Notes under the pieces: model-generated
The model's database searches: none
What the model was told of the DNA's origin: nothing
Seen by the model: the letters and a program-made list of their open reading frames with translations, nothing else
Shown: positions 38,524 through 47,612 of the stretch, in pieces
How positions within the stretch are numbered: the first letter of the stretch is position 1
Layout: each line of letters starts with the position of its first letter
Source: Flavobacterium notoginsengisoli
Lineage (GTDB): Bacteria; Bacteroidota; Bacteroidia; Flavobacteriales; Flavobacteriaceae
Assembly: GCF_014207905.1 (NCBI RefSeq)
Contig: NZ_JACHLB010000001.1
Coordinates: 994,723-1,058,722, forward strand
Length of the DNA stretch: 64,000 nucleotides
Direction: 5' to 3'
Program-made: the position numbers and the translations under genes

Positions 38524-40557
38524 TTAGAATTTATAATATCCCTTTTCTTTCGTTGAATGAAAAGGGATATTTTTTTTGAAACAACTTTCTTCCCAATATT
38601 TTTGAATGGAATTGGAATTTGATCCGTCTGCTATTATAATTTTTGGCTGTATTTTGTTTAATAATCGGTCTAGATTTATCTTAGGATTTTGGGTAATGAC
38701 CAGCAGATCTGGAGATAAATTAGAAGGATAAACTCCAGAACTGTCTATCAAGAGTATTTTTTTGTTTTTAAAATACATTAGGTTTTTTAGCTTTTCACTT
38801 TTGTTGAAAGTGACCGAATTTCCAACTAAATAAGAATTTATAATTCTGTCAATTTGTTCGTTTTTAGATAAAGTATCTCTTTTATAAAACACAATGTTTT
38901 TTCCTGTGCGAGTAGAAATTAATGTGCTCTTTTTTTGGTTGTAAATAATAAATTCTTGCCCTTTTTCAGTTTGAATTTTAGTTATAATGAATGACAACTG
39001 CACTAAAATTACGGCACTCAAAACAAATATTGTTTTATTAAAATTTGGTTTTTTGAGCCACATTATAGTGCTTATTATCAAAAGATAAAAGGCTAGCAGA
39101 TAATAAGAATTAAAACCAATATTTCGAATAACAAATGTGTCTGCTGAGGCTACAGCGTGTATCATCAGGTTTAAAAGATAAATGCTCTTTTCAAAAATCA
39201 TGGTTATAAATAATGGCGGACTAGTAAAAATGGCAATTATAATTACTACGATTCCGGCAATCATTATAAAAGACAAAACGGGGAGAATTATAATATTCGT
39301 TACAAAAAATAAACCTGGAAATTGATGAAAATAATAAAGACATAAAGGTAAAGTTCCTATTTGAGCTGCAAAAGAAACGGTCAAGGCTTCCCAAATGTAA
39401 TTTGTTAGTTTGTATTTTGGTTTGTAAAGATTTTTTAGGAGTGGCTGAAGCCAAAGAATGAAAAACAATGCCAAATAGCTTAATTGAAATCCGACATCAA
39501 ATAAAAAGTAAGGTTCGAATAATAATATCAGTAGAATTGAAACCAATAAAGTATGGTAAATATTGCCGTTTCTCCTTAAATGATTTCCAATTGCGAGAAA
39601 AGAAAACATAACTACTGATCTTAAAACTGACGGTGATAAACCAGAAATAATTGCAAATCCAGCTAAAGAAATTAAAACGGATAAAAGCTTAAATAACGAT
39701 CCTTTTTTTGTGTTTGGAATTGGTTTTAGAATAAAAGTTATAAAAAGCATTATAAAGCCAACGTGCAATCCAGAAACCGATAATATATGTGTTGCTCCAG
39801 AATATTGGTAATCTTGAATAATATCTTGTGAAATTTCTTGTTGTTGTCCTAAAATCAATGCAAGAGCAACATTCATTTCTGCTTTATTGAAATTTGATTT
39901 TTCAAGGTTTGAAAGTATTCTCGAATGTAATTTGGCGCAGTAATACCAGATGTCTTTTTGAATTAGTTTATTAACCAATATTTCATTTTTCCGGCAATAG
40001 ATTTGCGCGTATATCTGTTTGTTAGACAAATATTTGCTGTAATCAAACTGATTAGGATTTTTATTGGATGGACTGCGTTGTAAAACAGTTTCAATTTTAA
40101 TAATATTACCAATTATCAAATGATTTTTTGCACTGTCTTTTTGAATATTGATGATTATTTTGCCTGAATAACTTTTACCAGAAATAGATTTTATGTGGCC
40201 AATATAGCGATCGCTATAATCGTTTCCTTTTAGTTTTTCTCTTAGAATTAAAGTTATAAGCTGTTTTTTCTCAAATGCTTTTTTGCAATGAGTGTAATTG
40301 CTTTCTTGAAAGCTTTCGGTGTGACTAAATAAGGTTAAAGCACCAATAAAAAAAGCGAGAAAATAAGTTGAAGTTCCAAACAGAAAATTGTTTCTGCGGT
40401 ATTTTAAATTCCAAAAATAGGAGAAGCAAAATAAAACTAATGAAAAGGAAAGTGCTATTAATATTGTGGTGATCGAAAAATTAAGATAATAGGCAGTAAT
40501 TACTCCACTTAAAAAGGCAATTGTAACTTTTGCTAACGGAAAATCTAATACTTTCAT
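38524..40557 (-). CDS. comEC: ComEC/Rec2-family membrane protein
   Basis: A 677-residue protein: N-terminal membrane helices and a DUF4131-like soluble region (about 90-200), then the Competence domain (GATHILSVSGLHVGFIMLF near 255) with many helices. Known role: channel for single-stranded DNA in natural transformation. The C-terminal ~150 residues end in a soluble domain that looks like a worn metallo-beta-lactamase fold but has no HxHxDH metal motif. Convergent with the third thioredoxin-like gene. Confidence 0.88.
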   Translation of the reverse strand: MKVLDFPLAKVTIAFLSGVITAYYLNFSITTILIALSFSLVLFCFSYFWNLKYRRNNFLFGTSTYFLAFFIGALTLFSHTESFQESNYTHCKKAFEKKQLITLILREKLKGNDYSDRYIGHIKSISGKSYSGKIIINIQKDSAKNHLIIGNIIKIETVLQRSPSNKNPNQFDYSKYLSNKQIYAQIYCRKNEILVNKLIQKDIWYYCAKLHSRILSNLEKSNFNKAEMNVALALILGQQQEISQDIIQDYQYSGATHILSVSGLHVGFIMLFITFILKPIPNTKKGSLFKLLSVLISLAGFAIISGLSPSVLRSVVMFSFLAIGNHLRRNGNIYHTLLVSILLILLFEPYFLFDVGFQLSYLALFFILWLQPLLKNLYKPKYKLTNYIWEALTVSFAAQIGTLPLCLYYFHQFPGLFFVTNIIILPVLSFIMIAGIVVIIIAIFTSPPLFITMIFEKSIYLLNLMIHAVASADTFVIRNIGFNSYYLLAFYLLIISTIMWLKKPNFNKTIFVLSAVILVQLSFIITKIQTEKGQEFIIYNQKKSTLISTRTGKNIVFYKRDTLSKNEQIDRIINSYLVGNSVTFNKSEKLKNLMYFKNKKILLIDSSGVYPSNLSPDLLVITQNPKINLDRLLNKIQPKIIIADGSNSNSIQKYWEESCFKKNIPFHSTKEKGYYKF
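38536..38577 (+). terminator. Terminator of the third thioredoxin-like gene, inside the comEC 3' end
   Basis: ATATCCCTTTTC (38536-38547) and GAAAAGGGATAT (38559-38570), then seven T. The stem lies wholly within the last codons of the convergent comEC (stop at 38524-38526), encoding its KEKGYYKF tail. Confidence 0.75.
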
Positions 40558-40605
40558 GTGACAAAAGTATTAAATATTTGTAAGAAAAATAATAAAAAAA
40601 TGTTT

Positions 40606-41091
40606 TTACGGAAGAATTCTATTTACTTGTTCAAAAGCATTTTTATAATAGGTTTCTTTGGTCGAAGAAATAATTACGCCTTTGGAAGTAGAAGAATGAA
40701 CAAATTTTATTTCATCAGAATTGACTTCTGTGATAAGTCCAACGTGGTTGATTTGTCTGCTTTTATTGGTTTTAAAGAAAATCAAATCGCCTTTTCTTGC
40801 ATCATTTAGTGGGATCACTTTTCCGATTTTTGCCTGCTCATAAGATGCTCTTGGCAATGTTATATTTTCACTTTGAAAAGTGGTGTAAACTAATCCAGAG
40901 CAATCAAAACCATTTCTTGTAGTTCCACCAGCTTTGTATCGAACGCCAATATTGTCCATTGCTTTTTCAATTAGATTATTGACTAAAGCTCGATTTTCTT
41001 TTTTTGATTCGTTTTTGTTTGCAACCGCAGAAGTCGATTTACAAGAAGTAAAAGCAACGGCAAGCAGCAAGAAAATTATAATTCTTTTCAA
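40606..41091 (-). CDS. NlpC/P60 peptidoglycan endopeptidase lipoprotein
   Basis: A 161-residue lipoprotein (VAFTSCKST) with an NlpC/P60 domain: catalytic Cys in NGFDCSGLVY, His in INHVGLI and a further His in FVHSSTSKG. It would cut peptide stems of peptidoglycan in the periplasm. The start is a TTG at 41091; no ATG is available upstream before the lpxB stop, and the signal peptide begins right there. It lies 16 bp after lpxB on the same strand. Confidence 0.88.
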   Translation of the reverse strand: MKRIIIFLLLAVAFTSCKSTSAVANKNESKKENRALVNNLIEKAMDNIGVRYKAGGTTRNGFDCSGLVYTTFQSENITLPRASYEQAKIGKVIPLNDARKGDLIFFKTNKSRQINHVGLITEVNSDEIKFVHSSTSKGVIISSTKETYYKNAFEQVNRILP

Positions 41092-41107
41092 AACAGAAGT
41101 TTTAAAT

Positions 41108-42223
41108 TTATTTTTTTAAATCGGCAACAATCAATTCTGCGGTTTTTTTACTCGCGCCAATTCCTCCTAATTTTTGTTCTAAAACATCATAATCATGAAG
41201 TACTTTCTTGCGATACTCTGGCTCTAGTAATTTTTGAAGTTCTTCTTTAATTCGTTTTTTATTGCATTCGCCCTGAATTAATTCAGTCACAACTTCTTGA
41301 TCCATAATTAAATTGACAAGAGAAATGTATTTTAGAGTAATAATACGTTTTGCAATTTGATACGAAACTTCGCTTCCTTTATAGCAAACTACTTCGGGAA
41401 CTTTAAAAAGTGCCGTTTCAAGAGTTGCAGTTCCAGAAGTAACTAAAGCTGCGGTTGATGAACGAAGCAAGTCGTAAGTTTTATTCGAAACAAAGGCAAT
41501 GTTTTTATTTTTTAGAAATTGCTGATAAAATTCATATTCCTGACTTGGAGCTCCAGCAATTACAAATTCATAATCTTGAAAATCATCAACAACGCTTAGC
41601 ATAACACTTAGCATTTTGGTAATTTCTTGCTTGCGGCTTCCTGGTAAAACAGCAATAATTGGTTTTTCACCTAAATTATTTTCCTTTCTAAATAAAGCTT
41701 CATCAAAAGCAGGTTGATTCTGAATAGCATCAATCAAGGGGTGTCCAACAAAATCTACTGGAAAATGGTGTTTGTCTTCGTAAAAGCTCTTTTCGAAAGG
41801 AAGAATAACAAACATCTTGTCAACATCTTGTTTGATCGCATTAATACGATTTTCTTTCCATGCCCAAATTTGTGGAGAAATATAATAATGCGTTTTGTAT
41901 CCTAATTCTTTAGCCCATTTTGCAATTCGCATATTGAAACCTGGATAATCAATAAAAATAATTACATCAGGCTGAAATTCAGAAATATCCTTTTTACAGA
42001 TTTTGATATTGTTTAAAATGGTTTTCAAGTTAAAAACAACTTCAATGAATCCCATAAAAGCCAGTTCACGGTAGTGTTTCACTAAAGTTCCGCCAACTTT
42101 TTGCATTAAATCGCCTCCCCAAAATCTTATTTCGGCTTCAGGATCTTCAACCAATAAGGCTTTCATTAAGTTAGAACCGTGTAAATCTCCAGAGGCTTCT
42201 CCTGCAATTATGTAATATTTCAT
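41108..42223 (-). CDS. lpxB: Lipid-A-disaccharide synthase
   Basis: A 371-residue GT19 enzyme: MKYYIIAGEASGDLHGSNLM at the start, FIDYPGFNMRIAKWAK near 92, PQIWAWKENRI near 118, LPGSRKQEI near 198 and SGTATLETAL near 270. It joins UDP-diacylglucosamine and lipid X in lipid A synthesis at the inner membrane. I set the start at the ATG at 42223, where the conserved N-terminus begins; 13 more codons are open upstream. Confidence 0.96.
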   Translation of the reverse strand: MKYYIIAGEASGDLHGSNLMKALLVEDPEAEIRFWGGDLMQKVGGTLVKHYRELAFMGFIEVVFNLKTILNNIKICKKDISEFQPDVIIFIDYPGFNMRIAKWAKELGYKTHYYISPQIWAWKENRINAIKQDVDKMFVILPFEKSFYEDKHHFPVDFVGHPLIDAIQNQPAFDEALFRKENNLGEKPIIAVLPGSRKQEITKMLSVMLSVVDDFQDYEFVIAGAPSQEYEFYQQFLKNKNIAFVSNKTYDLLRSSTAALVTSGTATLETALFKVPEVVCYKGSEVSYQIAKRIITLKYISLVNLIMDQEVVTELIQGECNKKRIKEELQKLLEPEYRKKVLHDYDVLEQKLGGIGASKKTAELIVADLKK

Positions 42224-42289
42224 GTTGGTTTTTTTGAATGTGCTAAAGTTGTAATTCCGCATTAGCGTTAACTTCGCAAAGATAAGATT

Positions 42290-42559
42290 TTAAACAATTA
42301 ATGTAGAAATTGCCAGTACAATCACCGCTAAAATTACGCCTCGTGCCATAAATTCTTTATTTCTTTTTAATAAAATGGCAAAAACAGCAAGATCAAGTAA
42401 TGTTCCTAAAGTGATTATTTTTCCAAGATATCCATACTCTTTCATGACATGAATTCCAGAAGAAACATCAAAAGTGGTAAAAAAAGTGATGAATAAATAA
42501 CTTCCTAAAAGTGCTGTAAAAATTCCGATTATAAAACCGATTGCTATTTCTTTAATCAT
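42290..42559 (-). CDS. Small membrane protein of unknown function, coupled to surE
   Basis: An 89-residue protein with three hydrophobic helices (IGFIIGIFTALLGSYLFITFF, IITLGTLLDLAVFAILL, GVILAVIVLAISTLIV). It overlaps the end of surE by 8 bp and precedes lpxB in the same direction. The gene order surE - small membrane protein - lpxB supports a real gene; function not recognised. Confidence 0.75.
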   Translation of the reverse strand: MIKEIAIGFIIGIFTALLGSYLFITFFTTFDVSSGIHVMKEYGYLGKIITLGTLLDLAVFAILLKRNKEFMARGVILAVIVLAISTLIV

Positions 42560-43331
42560 TTAATTTCCAAGTGTTAAGTTGCTGAATTGAGTGATGAGCC
42601 GTTAAGTCGAATTGAACAGGAACTACAGAAACATATCCATTTTCTAATGCCCATTCGTCTGTATCTTCGCCTTTGTCTTCATTGACAAATTTTCCGGCAA
42701 GCCAGTAATAATCTTTTCCAAAAGGAGTTTGTCTTTTGTCAAATTTTTGTGCGTAATATGCTTTCGCTTGACGACAAACTTTAATTCCCTTTATTTCAGA
42801 TTCTTTTAATTTCGGAAAATTGACATTTAAAACAACTCCAGGTGGCAGTTTATTAGCTAAAGTTTCCAAAGCTATTTTTTTTACGAAAGATTTAATTTGT
42901 TCAAAGTCAGCATTCCAGTCAAAATCTAATAAAGAAAATCCAATCGATTGAATGCCTTCTATTCCTGCTTCTACAGCGGCGCTCATTGTTCCTGAATAAA
43001 TTACATTTATAGAAGAGTTAGAGCCGTGATTAATACCCGAAACACATAGATCGGGTTTGCGTTTTAAAATTTCATTCACAGCCAATTTTACACAATCTAC
43101 AGGCGTTCCAGAACAGCTGTACTCTGCAATTGCATCGCCATCTTTCGAAATTTTATCTAAAAATAAAGTGTTGTTGATTGTAATGGCGTGTCCCATTGCA
43201 CTTTGAGGTTTGTCTGGCGCAACGACGATAACTTCGCCGATGGTTTCCATAACACTTATTAGCGCTCTAATTCCAGGGGCTAAAATACCGTCATCGTTAG
43301 TGACAAGTATTAATGGTTTTTCGGCTTTCAT
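42552..43331 (-). CDS. surE: 5'/3'-nucleotidase SurE
   Basis: A 259-residue phosphatase with the metal-binding LVTNDDGILAPGI near the N-terminus, VVAPDKPQSAMGHAIT near 37, Ser/Asn motif CVSGINHGSNSSINVIYSGTMSAA near 95-118. It dephosphorylates nucleoside monophosphates and is linked to stationary-phase survival in other bacteria. Confidence 0.96.
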   Translation of the reverse strand: MKAEKPLILVTNDDGILAPGIRALISVMETIGEVIVVAPDKPQSAMGHAITINNTLFLDKISKDGDAIAEYSCSGTPVDCVKLAVNEILKRKPDLCVSGINHGSNSSINVIYSGTMSAAVEAGIEGIQSIGFSLLDFDWNADFEQIKSFVKKIALETLANKLPPGVVLNVNFPKLKESEIKGIKVCRQAKAYYAQKFDKRQTPFGKDYYWLAGKFVNEDKGEDTDEWALENGYVSVVPVQFDLTAHHSIQQLNTWKLND

Positions 43332-43544
43332 TTTATGAATATTATGTGTAATTTTAACAATTGTAAGATTTTAAAAACAAATGTAGTGACAGATTCTTTG
43401 AGATAAGTCACAAATATTGTAAAATTTGTCAACTAATTTAAAGAACTTTTTTGCGAATTAAACATTTTTATATCTTTAACAAAAAATTATCGTGACGTTA
43501 GCTATCGTGGCATAGTTTTTAACGTAACTTAGATAAAAAAATTG

Positions 43545-45728
43545 ATGAATGCTATTATAAAGTTTATGAAAAGAAATTATAAGATAATTATAGCCGTGTT
43601 GTGCTTATCGCTGACATTATTCGCTTTTAAGATGAATGCCGATAGGACAATCGATCCGGATCCGAACAGAGATAAAACACTTTTAGAATTATTAGCATTT
43701 GTTATTGAAAAAGGACATTACAGCCCTGCAGAAATAAATGATGAATTTTCAAAAGGTATTTTTAAGGATTATATTGATGCATTAGACCCTTCAAAAAGGT
43801 TTTTCCTTCAATCTGATATTGATGAATTTAAGCAATATGAATTAATGCTTGATGATCAATTTTTGAATAAAGATATCACGTTCTTCAATCTTACTTATAC
43901 AAGATTGATGAAACGTATGGAAGAAAGTAAAAAACGTTACAAAACGATTTTAGCACAGCCTTTTAACTACAATGTTGATGAGACTTTTAATGCTGATTAC
44001 GAGAATATTCCGTACGCAAAAAATCTTACTGAAATCAATGAAAGATGGAGAAAGCAAATTAAATTGTCGACACTTTCTTCATTGGTAACGAAACAAAAAA
44101 TTGAAGAGGAAAAGAAGAAAAAAGATCCTTCATATAAAGAGAAAACTTTTGATGCTTTAGAAAAAGAAACGCGCGAAAGCTCTTTAAAATCTTTAGATGA
44201 CAATTTTAGTGTTATAAAAGATTTAAATAGAGAATATTGGTTTTCTGTGTATTTGAATTCAATTATGGCTCGTTTTGATCCACACACAAGTTATTTTGCA
44301 CCAGAAGAAAAAGACCGTTTTGATGTGAATATCAGTGGTAAATTGGAAGGTATTGGAGCTCGTTTGACTAAGAAAAACGACTTTACTCAAATTGACGAAT
44401 TAATTTCTGGAGGTCCAGCCTGGAAAGGAAAACAGCTAGAAGCAGGTGATTTGATCTTGAAAGTTGCTCAAGGAAATGAAGAGCCTGTAGATGTTGTCGG
44501 AATGCGTTTAGACGATGTTGTTAAGAAAATTAAAGGACATAAAGGAACTGAAGTAAAACTTACAGTTAAAAAAGTTGATGGTTCTATTAAAGTAATTTCA
44601 ATCATTCGTGATGTTGTTGAGATCGAAGAAACTTATGCAAAATCTAGTATTGTTGAGAAAAACGGTTTGAAATATGGAGTAATTTATCTTCCTAAATTCT
44701 ATATCGATTTTGAAAACAAAGATGGTCGTGATGCAGGAAAAGATATCGCGCTTGAGGTAGAAAGATTGAAAAAAGAAAATATAAACGGAATTGTTTTAGA
44801 CGTTCGTGATGACGGTGGAGGATCTCTTTCTACAGTAGTTGATATTGCTGGTTTATTTATCGAAGAAGGGCCAATTGTTCAGGTAAAATCTGCTGGTAAA
44901 AAGAAAGAAGTTTTATACGATAAAGATAAAAAAATCGAATGGGACGGTCCGTTAGTAATTATGGTAAATAGTTTCTCTGCTTCGGCATCTGAAATTTTAG
45001 CTGCTGCAATTCAGGATTACAAACGTGGTGTAATTATTGGAAGTAAACAAACTTATGGTAAAGGTACTGTTCAAAATGTATTAGACTTAAATCAATTTGT
45101 GCGTAATGCAAATTACGGAGACCTTGGAGCTTTGAAAATTACAGGTCAGAAGTTTTACAGAATTAATGGAGGTTCTACTCAATTAGAAGGTGTTCATAGT
45201 GATGTAGTTATGCCAGATCGTTATGCTTACCTAAAAATGGGAGAAAGAGATATTGATAATGCAATGCCTTGGGATAAAATTGACCCGGCAGATTACACAA
45301 CTTGGACTTCTAGTGAAAACTTTAATAAAGCGATTTTAAACAGTAAAAATAGAATTGCTCAAAATGCTCAATTCAAATTGATTGAAGACAATGCAAAATG
45401 GATTGATGTAAAAAATAAAGAAAACACATACAGCTTGAATATTAAGAGTTTTAAAGAAACTCAAGAGCAAGTTGAAAATGAAGGAAAAAAATACAAACCA
45501 ATTTCTGATTATAAAAATAATTTAGTTTTCAAATCTCTTCCATACGAAGATGCTGAAACAGCTAATGATGCGGCTTTAAAGGAAAAAAGAGATGCTTGGC
45601 ACCAAGCTTTATCTAAAGATGTTTATGTTGAAGAAGCTTTAAATGTTTTGGATGATTTGCAAACAAAAGGATTGGTGAAAAATAACGTTTCTCCTAAAAT
45701 GAAAAAGGATAAATTGGTAAAGTCTTAA
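43545..45728 (+). CDS. prc: Carboxy-terminal processing protease (Prc/Tsp, S41A)
   Basis: A 727-residue protease with an N-terminal membrane anchor or signal (NYKIIIAVLCLSLTLFAF), a long helical N-terminal region, a PDZ domain (about 240-340, EGIGARLTKKNDF ... GMRLDDVVKKIKGHKGTEVKLTV) and the S41 core with the catalytic Ser in FSASASE and Lys in QTYGKGTVQ. A DUF3340-like C-terminal part follows. It degrades or trims periplasmic proteins from the C-terminus. The ATG at 43545 is preferred over an adjacent TTG; 43566 is a further possible start. Confidence 0.94.
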   Translation: MNAIIKFMKRNYKIIIAVLCLSLTLFAFKMNADRTIDPDPNRDKTLLELLAFVIEKGHYSPAEINDEFSKGIFKDYIDALDPSKRFFLQSDIDEFKQYELMLDDQFLNKDITFFNLTYTRLMKRMEESKKRYKTILAQPFNYNVDETFNADYENIPYAKNLTEINERWRKQIKLSTLSSLVTKQKIEEEKKKKDPSYKEKTFDALEKETRESSLKSLDDNFSVIKDLNREYWFSVYLNSIMARFDPHTSYFAPEEKDRFDVNISGKLEGIGARLTKKNDFTQIDELISGGPAWKGKQLEAGDLILKVAQGNEEPVDVVGMRLDDVVKKIKGHKGTEVKLTVKKVDGSIKVISIIRDVVEIEETYAKSSIVEKNGLKYGVIYLPKFYIDFENKDGRDAGKDIALEVERLKKENINGIVLDVRDDGGGSLSTVVDIAGLFIEEGPIVQVKSAGKKKEVLYDKDKKIEWDGPLVIMVNSFSASASEILAAAIQDYKRGVIIGSKQTYGKGTVQNVLDLNQFVRNANYGDLGALKITGQKFYRINGGSTQLEGVHSDVVMPDRYAYLKMGERDIDNAMPWDKIDPADYTTWTSSENFNKAILNSKNRIAQNAQFKLIEDNAKWIDVKNKENTYSLNIKSFKETQEQVENEGKKYKPISDYKNNLVFKSLPYEDAETANDAALKEKRDAWHQALSKDVYVEEALNVLDDLQTKGLVKNNVSPKMKKDKLVKS

Positions 45729-45752
45729 GTTCTAAAGGAATTTAATTTGTTT

Positions 45753-45792
45753 AAAAACGCTCTATAAATTTTAATTTATGGAGCGTTTTTTT
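45753..45792 (+). terminator. Terminator after prc
   Basis: AAAAACGCTC and GAGCGTTTTT outer arms with an AT-rich inner stem, followed by T. Confidence 0.8.
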
Positions 45793-45820
45793 GTAAGTTT
45801 AACTTCTTAAAAAAGTTATT

Positions 45821-46606
45821 ATGAAAGGTTGTTTTAGTTTACTACTGCTGGTTTTTACTCTGTTTTCGTGCAAAAAAGAAAATGCAGAAATTAATGAAAA
45901 TATAACTAAAGAAGAAGTTGTTTCTTTTAAAGGAAATTCGACAACGAAAGATTCTTTATACACATTTGCTTATCTTCCGACTTCGACAACCAAACAAATT
46001 GTAAAGCATAAATATTATACGCTTTCTTATAATGAAAAATTCGAACAGGCCGAATGGGTTGCATACGAATTGAAAAAGGAATATTTAAAAAATAACGATT
46101 TTAAAAGGCCTTATTTTATTGAAGATCCAAAAGTAACTACAGGTTCTGCCGATTGGAGAAATTACAAAAAATCTGGTTATGATAAGGGACATCTTTGTCC
46201 AGCTGGAGATATGGAATTCAGTAAAGAGGCTTATAATGATACATTTTACACTTCGAATATTTCCCCTCAGAAAAAAGAATTTAATGCCGGAATTTGGAAT
46301 AGAATAGAGCAAAAGACGCGTTATTGGGCAGAGAAATATAATGATATTTACGTCGTAACAGGTGGAATTGCGAAAGATTCAGATAAAAAAATAGGAACAG
46401 AAGAAGTTGCTGTTCCTAAATATTTCTATAAAATTGTTTTGGCTAAATCTGGAAAAGAACACAAAGCAATTGCATTTTTGGTTCCAAACGAAAAAAGCGA
46501 CAAATCTATTTACGATTTCGTAGTTCCGATTGAGACTTTAGAAAAAATGACTGGAATTGATTTCTTTCCGAACCTTAAAAACTTAAAAAGTAGTAAGGAC
46601 TTTTAA
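45821..46606 (+). CDS. DNA/RNA non-specific endonuclease, lipoprotein
   Basis: A 261-residue lipoprotein (FTLFSCKKEN) of the beta-beta-alpha-metal nuclease family. The DRGH motif appears as DKGHLCPAGD near 130 with the catalytic His, and the metal-binding Asn is in FNAGIWNRIEQKTR near 165. It would degrade DNA and RNA at the cell envelope, for nutrient or phosphate recovery. Its last 24 bp overlap the convergent rpe gene. Confidence 0.92.
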   Translation: MKGCFSLLLLVFTLFSCKKENAEINENITKEEVVSFKGNSTTKDSLYTFAYLPTSTTKQIVKHKYYTLSYNEKFEQAEWVAYELKKEYLKNNDFKRPYFIEDPKVTTGSADWRNYKKSGYDKGHLCPAGDMEFSKEAYNDTFYTSNISPQKKEFNAGIWNRIEQKTRYWAEKYNDIYVVTGGIAKDSDKKIGTEEVAVPKYFYKIVLAKSGKEHKAIAFLVPNEKSDKSIYDFVVPIETLEKMTGIDFFPNLKNLKSSKDF

Positions 46607-47245
46607 ATCGGCAATCGTTTCTGTTGGGTTTTCGGCTCTAAAAACGAAACTTCCAGCTACTAAAACATCTGCTCCGGCTTCGACTAATTGTTTGGCATTT
46701 TTGCTGGTTACACCGCCGTCAATTTCAATTAATGTTGATGCGTTTTTGCGTGTAATCAAAGCTTTTAGTTTTTTTACTTTATCGTAAGTGTTTTCTATGA
46801 ATGATTGTCCGCCAAATCCTGGATTCACGCTCATAATGCAAACCACATCAATATCATTAATAACGTCTTCTAATAAATCGACATTTGTATGAGGGTTCAT
46901 TGCTACTCCAGCTCTCATTCCTTCTGCTTTAATGGCTTGAAGTGTTCTATGTAAGTGCGTGCAAGCTTCGTAATGCACCGTTAAGCCATTCACGCCTAAA
47001 TCGGCAAAAGTTTTTATATAGCGATCAGGATCAATAATCATTAAATGTACGTCAATATATTTTTTGGCGTGTTTTGAAATAGCTTCCAAAACTGGCATTC
47101 CAAAAGAGATATTAGGTACAAAAACTCCGTCCATAATATCGATATGAAACCAATCAGCTTGACTGTTATTAATCATTTCGACATCGCGCTGTAAATTTGC
47201 GAAATCGGCTGCAAGAACAGAAGGAGCAATAAATGTATTTTTCAT
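46583..47245 (-). CDS. rpe: Ribulose-phosphate 3-epimerase
   Basis: A 220-residue TIM barrel: PSVLAADFANLQ at the N-terminus, HIDIMDGVFVPNISFG near 35 (metal and acid/base residues), DVHLMI near 65, VNPGFGGQSF near 140 and EIDGGV near 172. Interconverts ribulose-5-phosphate and xylulose-5-phosphate in the pentose phosphate pathway. Confidence 0.97.
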   Translation of the reverse strand: MKNTFIAPSVLAADFANLQRDVEMINNSQADWFHIDIMDGVFVPNISFGMPVLEAISKHAKKYIDVHLMIIDPDRYIKTFADLGVNGLTVHYEACTHLHRTLQAIKAEGMRAGVAMNPHTNVDLLEDVINDIDVVCIMSVNPGFGGQSFIENTYDKVKKLKALITRKNASTLIEIDGGVTSKNAKQLVEAGADVLVAGSFVFRAENPTETIADLKVLTTF

Positions 47246-47274
47246 TTTAGTGTTGTTTTATAGCAAAGATAAAG

Positions 47275-47440
47275 TTTAACCGCAAAGTGCGCTAAGATTT
47301 TACGCAAAGTTCGGAAAGTTTTTTCTTTATTTTAAAAGTATACAGAGAACACAAAGCTTTGTAAACTCTCTATTCTTGAAGAATCTCAAACAAAAAACTT
47401 TGCGAACTTTGCGAAAATTCTTAGCGTGCTTTGCGTTAAA
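47275..47440. repeat. Long palindromic intergenic repeat, CGCAAAG type (copy 2)
   Basis: Arms 47275-47324 and 47392-47440 are reverse complements with a few mismatches; the motif starts TTTAACCGCAAAGTGCGC and continues with CGCAAAGTTCGGAAAGTT. It matches the copy at 20631-20729 in sequence and polarity but has a longer loop (about 67 bp) that contains its own short inverted pieces. Confidence 0.8.
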
Positions 47441-47463
47441 AAAATTAAACAAAGAAAAATAAA

Positions 47464-47488
47464 AAACTCCGGTAATCAGCCGGAGTTT
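47464..47488 (-). terminator. Terminator of rpoD
   Basis: AAACTCCGG (47464-47472) and CCGGAGTTT (47480-47488); on the minus strand a T-run follows. It lies about 125 bp downstream of the rpoD stop. Confidence 0.75.
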
Positions 47489-47557
47489 CAATCATCAATC
47501 AAAAAACGAACAGTCAATCAAACTGTTGTTTACCGTAAAATTCCAATTTTAAAATAA

Positions 47558-47584
47558 CCAAATCCCAGTTAGATTGGAATTTGG
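47558..47584. repeat. Short imperfect palindrome (copy 2 of a pair)
   Basis: CCAAATCCCAGTTAGA then TTGGAATTTGG, nearly the reverse complement of 29602-29629. It lies in the 3' untranslated region of rpoD. Confidence 0.5.
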
Positions 47585-47612
47585 AATTTTAAATATTGAA
47601 ATTTAATATTGT

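Larger units (their letters stand above)
47246..47612. other. Gene-free interval with three structures
   Basis: This 367-bp stretch between rpe and rpoD holds, in order, a long CGCAAAG-type inverted repeat (47275-47440), the rpoD terminator (47464-47488), a run of TCAATCA/ATCAATC words (about 47488-47523) and a short palindrome (47558-47584). I see no coding region. Confidence 0.7.

Noticed and set aside
43493..43527. Short inverted repeat ACGTTA/TAACGT upstream of prc
   Set aside because: Six-base arms separated by 19 bases in AT-rich DNA; too weak to claim an operator.
45821..46606. Secreted nuclease as an interbacterial toxin
   Set aside because: It is a lipoprotein without export or immunity partners and lies among housekeeping genes; nutrient recovery is simpler.
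47275..47440. CRISPR-like repeats
   Set aside because: Two inverted arms with mismatches, not direct repeats with spacers; no cas genes in the window.
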